Origin: Acidobacteriota bacterium
Lineage (GTDB): Bacteria; Acidobacteriota; Thermoanaerobaculia; Multivoradales; JAHEKO01
Assembly (NCBI GenBank): GCA_027296385.1
Contig: JAPUJD010000334.1
Location: 1 to 30,243, forward strand
DNA: 30,243 nucleotides
Direction: 5' to 3'
In this document: positions 7,521 to 14,365 of the stretch, piece after piece
Numbering within the stretch: position 1 is the first letter of the stretch
Layout of the letters: every line of letters begins with the position of its first letter
Made by a program: the position numbers and the translations under genes
Notes under the pieces: generated by a model
The model's database searches: none
What the model saw: only the letters and a program-made list of their open reading frames with translations
Told to the model about the DNA's origin: nothing

Positions 7521-8338
7521 TCGCCTTCCTCGAGCACGATCACGATGTCCCGCGCCACGAGGCCGGGACGGTAATCGCGCAGCGGGTACGGCTCGCCGTT
7601 CACCTCCACCTTGACGCCAGCCGGATTGCCCAGTGTCAGCTCTACCCGGCTCTGGGCATCGATCAGCAGTGACTTTCCTTGGATATGCAGCTCGCTCAGC
7701 CGTCTCCGACCGTCGACTACGGCCTCGACCCAGCAGTCCTCGGCAAAGTCTATCGTCACCATCAACGGCGCGGTGGCGACCGGCTCGACGGGCAGCACCT
7801 CAGGCGGCGGCAGTACCGGGCGCCGGGCGACGACGGCCGGCGCCGACCCGGGCACCGGTGCCGCGCGAGCCATCGACGACTCCGCGGGCGCCGGGCCCTG
7901 CGAGCGCTCGGCGCAGAAACCGAGGAAGCCGATGGCGGCGAGCAACAAGATCAGGACCGTCGCCAGCAGGATGCCCGAAGTCCATTCGAACGATTTGCGG
8001 TGCGATGGCGATCTCTCGGCGGTTTCCGGCTCGGGCTCGGCGTCGCTGACCGCGCTCAGGTACGAGTTGACGACCTGGTCGGGGTCGAGACCCACGTACT
8101 GCGCGTACGAGCGCAGGAATCCCTTGGCGAAAACAGGTGCCGGAAGGAGGTCGAAACGCTCCTGTTCCAATGCCTGGAGGTGGGTCCGGCTGACCTTGGT
8201 GAAGTCGGCGATTTCGCCCAGCGACACGTCGCGCGCCTCGCGTTCACGTCGCAGCCAGGCGCCGAAAGCGCCGCTCTCACTCTCGCCCCCGACCTCCCAA
8301 GGCGGTTGACGGGTGCTCTTTGGCTTGATCTCGTTCAT
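7517..8338 (-). CDS. rodZ: RodZ-like helix-turn-helix membrane protein
   Basis: This 273-residue protein has the RodZ architecture. It has an N-terminal HTH_25 domain (about residues 22-95: FGAWLRREREARDVSLGEIADFTKVS, then HLQALEQERFDLLPAPVFAKGF and RSYAQYVGLDP). A single membrane span follows near residue 145 (GILLATVLILLLAAIGFLGF), then a Pro/Ala-rich linker and a C-terminal periplasmic DUF4115-like beta domain (VTIDFAEDCWVEAVVDG to RPGLVARDIVIVLEEGE). In the known family the cytoplasmic domain binds MreB and couples it to wall synthesis. It heads an operon with HEAT-like, DnaJ/TPR and PP2C genes. The start is uncertain. ATG 8338 has no clear ribosome site. A TTG at 8371, three bases after GGAGGG, would add 11 residues. 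Confidence 0.87.
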   Translation of the reverse strand: MNEIKPKSTRQPPWEVGGESESGAFGAWLRREREARDVSLGEIADFTKVSRTHLQALEQERFDLLPAPVFAKGFLRSYAQYVGLDPDQVVNSYLSAVSDAEPEPETAERSPSHRKSFEWTSGILLATVLILLLAAIGFLGFCAERSQGPAPAESSMARAAPVPGSAPAVVARRPVLPPPEVLPVEPVATAPLMVTIDFAEDCWVEAVVDGRRRLSELHIQGKSLLIDAQSRVELTLGNPAGVKVEVNGEPYPLRDYRPGLVARDIVIVLEEGE

Positions 8339-8345
8339 GAACCGG

Positions 8346-8369
8346 GCGCCGAGGATCTGATCTCGGCGC
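8346..8369 (-). promoter_or_regulatory. Perfect inverted repeat just upstream of rodZ
   Basis: GCGCCGAG (8346-8353) and CTCGGCGC (8362-8369) are perfect reverse complements around an 8-base spacer. As minus-strand RNA this gives an 8-base-pair GC-rich stem ending seven bases before the rodZ ATG at 8338. It could mask translation initiation or act as an operator. If rodZ starts at the TTG at 8371, the repeat lies inside the coding region, and a regulatory role is less likely. Confidence 0.35.
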
Positions 8370-8437
8370 AAAAACCCTCCAGAGAACGTACAATCCCAGA
8401 CTCGCCGCGCCGCGAGCAACACCCGAAGTGAGCCGCA

Positions 8438-10531
8438 ATGACGATTCCGAGATCCCTCAGGAAGTATATCGAAGCAGGCAGGCTAGACGAGGTAGAGAGT
8501 GAGTGGCTGACCCAGATCGACGAAGATCCCTCGGCCCTCGGGTTTTTCGCCGCTACCGCCCGAGCCCTCAAGGGTGCCGGTGAGGAGCACATCGCCCGAA
8601 CCCTGCTCGAACTACTATGGGATGAGCTGCAGGGCGACGCTTTCCTGGAAGAGCGTCTGACGCTCCTGCGGGAGGTCGGCCTCCTACTCTACGAGCCGCA
8701 GGACCTGCATGAGGAGATGCTCACCGTGCTGCGCCGCATCTACCGAGGCCTGCCCAATCTCGAAGGCTTCATCGATCAGGTCGGCCTTCATCGAGCCATC
8801 GAGGACGTGCGGAAATCGTGGCAGAAGGTCGCCAACTTGCGCGGCATCATGCGGTTCGAGATCGGCTCGATCGTATGGATGAAGGGCAAGGGCGCGGGGA
8901 GGGTGACTGAGGTCAACTTCGATCTCGGGAACTTCAAGATTGACTTCGAGCGCAGCCCCGGCCTCAGGGTCGGCTTCGGAGGTGCCGGCAAGTTGATGCA
9001 GGCGCTGCCCGAGGAGCACCTGCTGCGGCGCAAGATCGAGGCCCCAGAAGCCCTGCTCGAGCTCAAGAAAAGCGACCCTGGCGAGCTCCTACTCGTAGCC
9101 TTGCGGAGCTACGACCAACCGCGTAGCGCCACCCAGGTCCGCGAATCCCTGGCCGGAATCGTCGACGAGAAACAGTGGTCCTCGTGGTGGAGCGCGGCGC
9201 GTAAGAACCCGCAGGTTCTCACCGAGGGCAAGGGCGCGCGCCAGCTCTACCGGGCCACGGCCTCGAGCGCCGACGCCGAGGAAGCCGTGGTCGCCGCCTT
9301 CGACAGCGCCGACACCGACGGCAAGCTCGAGATCTTCCGCCGCAACGCCGGCCGCAACGAGGAGCTGCACCACCACCTGGCCGGGCGCTTGGCGGCGATC
9401 GGCGAGGCGAGCGCCGCGACTGCCTTCGGGCTGCGGTTCGCTATCGCTCACGCGCTACGCGACTCCCCTGAGCTCGCGTCTGAGGCGCCATGGGCGCCCC
9501 ACACGATGGTGGCCGAGGCCAAGGACGCGACCACCGTGATCGCGGCCCTTACCGATCGTGGCTCGCGTGAGCGGGCATACGAGCTCGTCCGCGAGATTCG
9601 CCCGGACTGGCTCGACGCCTTTGTCGCACGACTCGAGGCGGAGGAGGATCCGAAGCTCCTCGAGCACATCGCCGCGGCGCTGGCCGACGGACGGCCCGAG
9701 GCGCTGACCGCGTTCTACGATCGGGTGCTGGCCCACCCACGCAAGCTGCCGGCCGCTTTCGTCTGGCTGGCGGAGCGCGCGCAGGGGCATCCCGACCTTC
9801 TCGAACGCAGGCCACTGCGCCTCATTCAGGCCCTGTTGACCACCAGCCACCCGCGCGAGCTCGAGCCCTTCCTCGGCCGGCTGCGCAAGCTGCTCGAGGA
9901 CGGCGGTCCCATCGCCCGCCTGATTCAGTACATCGAACCGGACCAGGCTGCTTCGACCGAGGAGCTGCTCAAGCGCTCGACCCTCCAGGAGTACCTACGT
10001 AAACCGCTGATCGACGCACTGCACATGCGCTTTCCCGACATGCGCGAAGACGCCGAGGCGCCGCTCTATGCCACGTTCGAGTCGATCGCCAAGCGCCAGG
10101 CCGACCTCGAGAAGCTGCGAGAAGTCGAGATCCCCGCCAACCGGCGGGCTATTCAGGAAGCCCGCGAGATGGGCGATCTGCGGGAGAACTTCGAGTACAA
10201 AGCGGCACGCCAGCGTCACGAGTACCTCGCCGCACGCCAGGCGACGCTCATGGACGACCTGGCCCGGGCGCAGCCGCTCGATCTCAGTCGCACCGACGCG
10301 AACGAGGTCCGCGTGGCGACACGCGTTACGCTCGACAAAGCCGCCGCCAGCACCCGCAAGCTGCTCATCCTAGGCCCCTGGGAGAGCGCCCCAGAGAACG
10401 ACATCATCTCCTACGATTCCGACCTGGCCAGGGCACTGCTCGGCAAGGCTCTCGGGGACACCGCCGAGTTCGCCGGCGACACCTACGAAATCGTCGCTAT
10501 CGAGCCCTGGCACGGCGACGGGGAAACGTAG
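8438..10531 (+). CDS. greA: Long GreA-type transcription elongation factor fusion
   Basis: This 697-residue protein has GreA at its C-terminal end. From about residue 545 it has the GreA coiled coil, with the tip motif GDLRENFEYKAARQ near residues 577-590 that keeps the acidic residues used for RNA polymerase backtrack cleavage. The FKBP-like domain follows, with NDIISYDSDLARALLGKALGDTAEF. The preceding 530 residues are mostly helical repeats (LRKYIEAGRLDEVESEWLTQ and later LLEHIAAALADGRPEALTAF). They contain a short beta-rich segment at about 140-190 (FEIGSIVWMKGKGAGRVTEV) that resembles an SH3/CarD-like module. Standard GreA is about 158 residues; chlamydial GreA is known to be similarly long. 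It is divergent from rodZ, with TACAAT at 8389-8394 as a weak candidate -10. Elongation-factor activity is well supported, but the role of the N-terminal part is unknown. Confidence 0.88.
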   Translation: MTIPRSLRKYIEAGRLDEVESEWLTQIDEDPSALGFFAATARALKGAGEEHIARTLLELLWDELQGDAFLEERLTLLREVGLLLYEPQDLHEEMLTVLRRIYRGLPNLEGFIDQVGLHRAIEDVRKSWQKVANLRGIMRFEIGSIVWMKGKGAGRVTEVNFDLGNFKIDFERSPGLRVGFGGAGKLMQALPEEHLLRRKIEAPEALLELKKSDPGELLLVALRSYDQPRSATQVRESLAGIVDEKQWSSWWSAARKNPQVLTEGKGARQLYRATASSADAEEAVVAAFDSADTDGKLEIFRRNAGRNEELHHHLAGRLAAIGEASAATAFGLRFAIAHALRDSPELASEAPWAPHTMVAEAKDATTVIAALTDRGSRERAYELVREIRPDWLDAFVARLEAEEDPKLLEHIAAALADGRPEALTAFYDRVLAHPRKLPAAFVWLAERAQGHPDLLERRPLRLIQALLTTSHPRELEPFLGRLRKLLEDGGPIARLIQYIEPDQAASTEELLKRSTLQEYLRKPLIDALHMRFPDMREDAEAPLYATFESIAKRQADLEKLREVEIPANRRAIQEAREMGDLRENFEYKAARQRHEYLAARQATLMDDLARAQPLDLSRTDANEVRVATRVTLDKAAASTRKLLILGPWESAPENDIISYDSDLARALLGKALGDTAEFAGDTYEIVAIEPWHGDGET

Positions 10532-10563
10532 TCACGCTTCGCACGCCGGCCTGTGGCCTCTCT

Positions 10564-11154
10564 TCAGTCAGTCCTCAAGGCGCGTACCGCCAGCCCTATC
10601 GACAGATTGCCCAGAGCGGTCGCGGCGGCGAACCAGACCAGTCCGTCCTGGCCCGGCAAGAGGGCGCCCAGGCCCGCCAGCTGGTAGATCCAGCCGGCGC
10701 GACGGAAGGGGCGAAACGCCAGTCCGCCGAGCAGCAGGAAGGAGTGACCGAGGATCAGGAGCCAGACACCCGGCAAGGCGCCGGCCCGCCCGAAGCCGAT
10801 CAGCGCGGCCGAGATCACTACCCCGACGAAGGAGAGATTGGCCTGCGAGCGCAGCACCCAGACGGCCAGCGTCGTGCGCCCTCTGCCGGCACCGGAGCGT
10901 ACGACCCACATCTCGACGACCCCGGCAAGGATAATGCCCGAACACCAGGCCACGACCGGGGCGGAGGGCCCGTAACGCGCGAGCAAGGGCCGGGTGGCCA
11001 GCGCGACGATCGGCAGGACGACAGCCCAGGTCCACCACGACCAGGGCGAACGGGTGAACGGGCTGGACGCGCGAGCGAAAAGGGCGCGCACGTCCTCGAG
11101 GTCGTCGACGTTCGCCTCGGTCGGTCCGAAGACCGGATCGTACTCCGACCCCAT
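10564..11154 (-). CDS. Polytopic membrane protein in the ECF sigma operon
   Basis: This 196-residue integral membrane protein is not from a family I recognise. After an acidic soluble N-terminus of about 37 residues (MGSEYDPVFGPTEANVDDLE) there are five or six hydrophobic segments: about 38-58 (WSWWTWAVVLPIVALATRPL), 65-85, 104-123, 127-147 and 171-192. The ATG at 11154 overlaps the TGA of the anti-sigma gene by one base (TGATG), and this fixes the start. An upstream extension of this frame and a second overlapping minus-strand frame are arginine-rich and look like shadows. Its position as third gene after sigma and anti-sigma suggests it senses or transmits an envelope signal, or is simply co-regulated. 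That is inference. Confidence 0.72.
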   Translation of the reverse strand: MGSEYDPVFGPTEANVDDLEDVRALFARASSPFTRSPWSWWTWAVVLPIVALATRPLLARYGPSAPVVAWCSGIILAGVVEMWVVRSGAGRGRTTLAVWVLRSQANLSFVGVVISAALIGFGRAGALPGVWLLILGHSFLLLGGLAFRPFRRAGWIYQLAGLGALLPGQDGLVWFAAATALGNLSIGLAVRALRTD

Positions 11155-11801
11155 CAGTCGGATCCGGTCTCGAAGACCAACTCGACGATCTCGCCGTCGA
11201 GCTCGACGACCACCACGCCGAGCTCGGCCAGCGCCGCCAATCGCGGCCGGCTGCGAGCCCACTCGGCAATCTCGTCTGGCCTGACCCTGCGCTGCCGCGC
11301 CGTCGCCACAGCGGCCGGGGTCAGGTCGCTCTCGAGCCAGCGGCTACCCTCGCGCACGAAGACACGCGAGTCGATCTCGACGACTTCTGGTCCCCGTGCC
11401 GAACCCGGCGGCGCGCTGAGAATCAGCGGTTCGTGTGCCCGCTCGTAGCGGGCCAGCCCGTTGGCCAGGAGGTAGAACATGGCGGCCAGCGCCAGAACCA
11501 CCGCGAACGCCGGAAGCAGCATCGGCGGGAGAAGCCAGTGCAGCCGCCGCTCGAGCCGGCTCCGCAAGCCGACCTTCTCCGCTTCCAGCGCCACCCGACG
11601 GTGCACCATAGCGCCGAGATAGGCCGGCGGCGCGGCATCTGCGAGTTGGCCGAGCGAGCTGCGCACTCGCCGCAGTCCCTCGTAGATCTCGCGCGTCTCC
11701 GCGTCGGTCTCGATCCGCTCCTCGATTCGCTCGCGCTCGACGGCGCTCACGTCCCCGTCGAGGAGTCGCGACAGGAGCTCGACGGTCGCTTCGTTGGTCA
11801 T
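11154..11801 (-). CDS. Membrane-anchored anti-sigma factor, zinc-free type
   Basis: This is a 215-residue single-pass membrane protein. The N-terminal region (LLSRLLDGDVSAVERERIEERI, then AETREIYEGLRRVRSSL) has the helical pattern of anti-sigma domains that wrap ECF sigma factors. One transmembrane span lies at about residues 89-114 (LLPPMLLPAFAVVLALAAMFYLLANG). A periplasmic part of about 100 residues follows, with short beta-strand-like pieces (VVEIDSRVFVREGSRWLE and LGVVVVELDGEIVELVFETG). The HxxxCxxC zinc motif is missing, and the protein has no cysteine at all, so redox or zinc sensing is unlikely. The ATG overlaps the sigma-factor stop by one base (TAATG). The role as regulator of the adjacent sigma factor is inferred from this coupling and from the topology. 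Confidence 0.8.
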   Translation of the reverse strand: MTNEATVELLSRLLDGDVSAVERERIEERIETDAETREIYEGLRRVRSSLGQLADAAPPAYLGAMVHRRVALEAEKVGLRSRLERRLHWLLPPMLLPAFAVVLALAAMFYLLANGLARYERAHEPLILSAPPGSARGPEVVEIDSRVFVREGSRWLESDLTPAAVATARQRRVRPDEIAEWARSRPRLAALAELGVVVVELDGEIVELVFETGSD

Positions 11802-12433
11802 TATCCATCTCCTTCGACGAGCAGTCGGCGCAGCCGATCCCGGCCCCGCGCGATGCGCGAGCGCACGGTGCCGATCCGCACGCCGAGCACAGCGGCGATG
11901 TCGTCGTAGGCCAGGCCGCTGATGTCGCGTAGCACGACGGCCTCGCGAAACTCGAGCGGAAGCTGAGCCAGAGCGCGACCGACCGTTTCCGCGGCTTCGC
12001 GCCGCTCGAGCCGCGCTTCGGTGCCCTCTACCGGTGCCGGCATCTGGTCGAGCCGCTCGTCTTCGACCGCGACAAAGACCCGCCTGCGGCGCCATCGCCG
12101 GCCCAGACGGGTGCGGCAGCAGTTGATCGATACGCGGTAGACCCAGGTCTCGAGGCTCGAGCGGCCCCTGAAGTTCTCTAGGTACCTGAAGATCCGGAGG
12201 AAGATCTCCTGACTCAGGTCCTCCGCCAGCGCCTCGTCACCGGCCATGCGCCGAGCGAGCCGAAAAACCAGTGCGCTGAAGCGCTCGTAGACCTCGTCGA
12301 AAGCCGCTGGATCGCCGTACAGGTGCCGCGTCACCAGGTCCCGGTCGTGGGCGATCGTCGTTGCCGTCAGCGCCTGCACGTCGTTCGCTTCTCGATCATT
12401 GCCGCTCGCGTCCTCTCTACCCTTCTTGGACAC
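11801..12433 (-). CDS. ECF-family RNA polymerase sigma factor (RpoE-like)
   Basis: This is a 210-residue sigma-70 family member with only regions 2 and 4. Region 2 covers about residues 36-110: HLYGDPAAFDEVYERF, then ALAEDLSQEIFLRIFRYLENFRG, then SLETWVYRVSINCCRTRL. Region 4 covers about 145-205: ALAQLPLEFREAVVLRDISG, then AYDDIAAVLGVRIGTVRSRI, which is the helix-turn-helix that binds the -35 element. The GTG start at 12433 follows a GGGAGG-like site. The first gene of a three-gene coupled operon, it probably directs an envelope-stress or similar regulon and may be autoregulated, though I could not identify its promoter. A secreted amidase gene lies immediately upstream on the same strand, 40 bases away. 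Confidence 0.93.
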   Translation of the reverse strand: MSKKGREDASGNDREANDVQALTATTIAHDRDLVTRHLYGDPAAFDEVYERFSALVFRLARRMAGDEALAEDLSQEIFLRIFRYLENFRGRSSLETWVYRVSINCCRTRLGRRWRRRRVFVAVEDERLDQMPAPVEGTEARLERREAAETVGRALAQLPLEFREAVVLRDISGLAYDDIAAVLGVRIGTVRSRIARGRDRLRRLLVEGDG

Positions 12434-12473
12434 CGCAGCCCGCCTCCCGGTTCCCCGATAGTTCTAACCGCCC

Positions 12474-14255
12474 TCAAGGGGCTTCGCGCGGGTCTCGGTC
12501 GTCGCTCGTATCGTAGTAGTGCAGGATGCCCTGCACCGTGACCTCGGCGACCTGTTGGCGGAAGCGCTGGGTCTGGATCAGCGCGCGATCTTCCTCGTTG
12601 TTCAAGTTGCAGACCTCGAGCAGCAGTTGCGCCGGTACTTCGCTATAGCGCAGCACCGCCGGTACCCAGGCCTGCCTGCGGCTGCGCACGATGCGGTTGC
12701 GCACCGGCTTGTCCGGATGCACCGCCAGGCTTGCTGCCTCGAAGGCGTCGATCATGTCCTGGGCAAGCTGCCGCGACAGACCCTCGCTCTTCTCCAAAGT
12801 CTGGCGCGAAAAGCTGACTCGAGGCTGCTCGCGCACCTCCCGGCGCGAGGCATAGACGGCGCCGGTCTTGCCGTAGCTACCCTTGCGATAGCGGGCGCCT
12901 GGGATGTAGGCCATGGCTCCACGCAGCGTCGGATGGAGCGAGTCGGCGTGAACCGACAGGAACACGACTTTGTCGACGTCGCCGCCGTTGCTCACCGCAC
13001 GCCGGAAGAGGCTGTTGGTCAGGTACCACCGCAGATTGACGCCGGTGCTGGCGTCGACGATCGGGTAGTCCGGTGTGGTGAGGACCCGGTGGTCGCGCGA
13101 ATAGTCGAGCCGATCGCGGTCCGGCACGGAGTAGCCGTGGCCCGCCTGAGTGGTCATGAACACATCGGCCCCCGTCGTCGCCTCGAGCACGCGCTTGAGC
13201 CGCAACGCGATGTCGTAGACGTAGACGCTCTCCCACACACCCTGGATCGACGAGCCGGGATCGCGCCCACCGTGGCCGGCATCGACGATGACCGTCACGC
13301 CGTCGAGGCGGCGAGCCTCGACCTGGTTGCTGTAGCGCGCGCTGGCAAGCAGGCTGGCCTCGTACTCCCGGCGGTCGGGGTGACCGGCGGGGAGGAACTC
13401 GGGCAGGAGGATTTCCAGCGGAATCTTGACCTCGTAGCCCACAGGAATATCGGTGACATCACCGATCCCGCTGCGCTCGGCGATCTCCGCCGTCAGCTGG
13501 TTCACGTCCTCGGCGTACACCAGGCCGGCGAAGCGCACCGCCACGCTCGAGTACAGCGCCTCCCCCGGCTTCAGACGGTAGATCGCAAACTCGCCTCCAG
13601 CGTCCTCGTCGTAGCGTAGGTGATAGGCCGACTCCTCGGGCAGGGCTTGCCGGAAAGCCGGCCTCAGCAGGCGCGCCGGCACCAAGACCACCTGCCCCGG
13701 CTCCAGGTGATCGTCGGCCAGGTCGTTGGCTTCACGCAGCGCCCGGTAGTTGTCTCCACGACCGGTAAACCACTGAGAGACTCGCCACAAACTCTCCGGC
13801 ATCTTCGATCGGTGTCGACCGACCCGATGCCACCAGCCCGCAGCGACTGGGCGATCCTCGGCGAAGAGCGCCGCCGCGACTTCGAGCTGGTGCTCGGGCA
13901 GGAGGTAGGCGAAAGGGATCCTGTAACGCAATCCGACCAGGAGACGCTGGCGAGCGTTGGCCTGTTGGACGACCTCGACGACGCTCGTCGTGCCGCAGTA
14001 CTCCCGCACGAAGCTGAGCCAACCCTGGCCCCTCCTCGGTTTGGCCTCGAGATGGAGCTCGAGACGCTCGTCGAGCAGCGCCCGTGTGCCATGGGCCAGT
14101 TCGACCCCCTCGACAGCCGCCGCCAAGGGCCCGGTAGCAGCCCACGATAGCAGCAGGACCCATGCCGGCCCTCTGCACCGGAAGCTCCAGCCGCGGCCCG
14201 GACGAAATACGGGGCAGGAGCGAATTCTCCTTACTTTGTCGGTAGTTAGCACCAT
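12474..14255 (-). CDS. Secreted LysM-like N-acetylmuramoyl-L-alanine amidase (amidase_3)
   Basis: This 593-residue exported cell-wall hydrolase cleaves the amide bond between muramic acid and the stem peptide. A long N-region leads to a signal-peptide-like core at residues 31-47 (AWVLLLSWAATGPLAAA). Three LysM-like segments follow at about 79-120, 155-198 and 230-282, each with a helix-rich middle and a final PxxY/PxxLL strand. The amidase_3 domain runs from about 320 to 582. The zinc ligands are H328 (VDAGHGGRDPG), E342 (WESVYVYDIALRL) and H436 (LSVHADS), and the catalytic glutamate is E547 (LLEVCNLNNEED). All are intact. A large insert at 370-430 (with DYSRDHRVLTTPDYPIVDAS) sits between the second and third ligands. 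The N-terminus is uncertain: AAGGAG lies inside the present start region but has no good start codon after it. Confidence 0.9.
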   Translation of the reverse strand: MVLTTDKVRRIRSCPVFRPGRGWSFRCRGPAWVLLLSWAATGPLAAAVEGVELAHGTRALLDERLELHLEAKPRRGQGWLSFVREYCGTTSVVEVVQQANARQRLLVGLRYRIPFAYLLPEHQLEVAAALFAEDRPVAAGWWHRVGRHRSKMPESLWRVSQWFTGRGDNYRALREANDLADDHLEPGQVVLVPARLLRPAFRQALPEESAYHLRYDEDAGGEFAIYRLKPGEALYSSVAVRFAGLVYAEDVNQLTAEIAERSGIGDVTDIPVGYEVKIPLEILLPEFLPAGHPDRREYEASLLASARYSNQVEARRLDGVTVIVDAGHGGRDPGSSIQGVWESVYVYDIALRLKRVLEATTGADVFMTTQAGHGYSVPDRDRLDYSRDHRVLTTPDYPIVDASTGVNLRWYLTNSLFRRAVSNGGDVDKVVFLSVHADSLHPTLRGAMAYIPGARYRKGSYGKTGAVYASRREVREQPRVSFSRQTLEKSEGLSRQLAQDMIDAFEAASLAVHPDKPVRNRIVRSRRQAWVPAVLRYSEVPAQLLLEVCNLNNEEDRALIQTQRFRQQVAEVTVQGILHYYDTSDDRDPREAP

Positions 14256-14271
14256 TAGTTCAAGAGAATTC
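14222..14271. repeat. Inverted repeat flanking the amidase start codon
   Basis: GAATTCTC (14222-14229) and GAGAATTC (14264-14271) are perfect reverse complements separated by 34 bases, and the amidase ATG (14253-14255) lies between them. The arms could pair in the mRNA around the start. The inner GAATTC is itself palindromic, so the significance is modest. Confidence 0.3.
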
Positions 14272-14365
14272 TAGCAGCCACGCCGATCCTCTGGCGGCAG
14301 GATACTGGATCGTGACATCAGCCGACAGAAACCACGGCGCGCTCAGTACGCCGTAATATCGCGCC

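Noticed and set aside
6450..7574. 374-residue plus-strand frame opposite the HEAT-like gene
   Set aside because: The minus-strand frame has operon overlaps with both neighbours and a regular helical-repeat pattern. The plus-strand translation has neither.
10568..11269. Alternative minus-strand frame for the third gene of the sigma operon
   Set aside because: It is arginine/serine/proline-rich and lacks hydrophobic segments. The other frame gives clean membrane spans and a TGATG coupled start.
12519..13619. 366-residue plus-strand frame opposite the amidase gene
   Set aside because: It is antisense to intact amidase_3 motifs and shows no recognisable domain.
14271..14279. CTAGCAGCC as a fourth copy of the dispersed repeat
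   Set aside because: Only nine bases match and the sequence then diverges, so it could be chance. It is mentioned only as a possible remnant.
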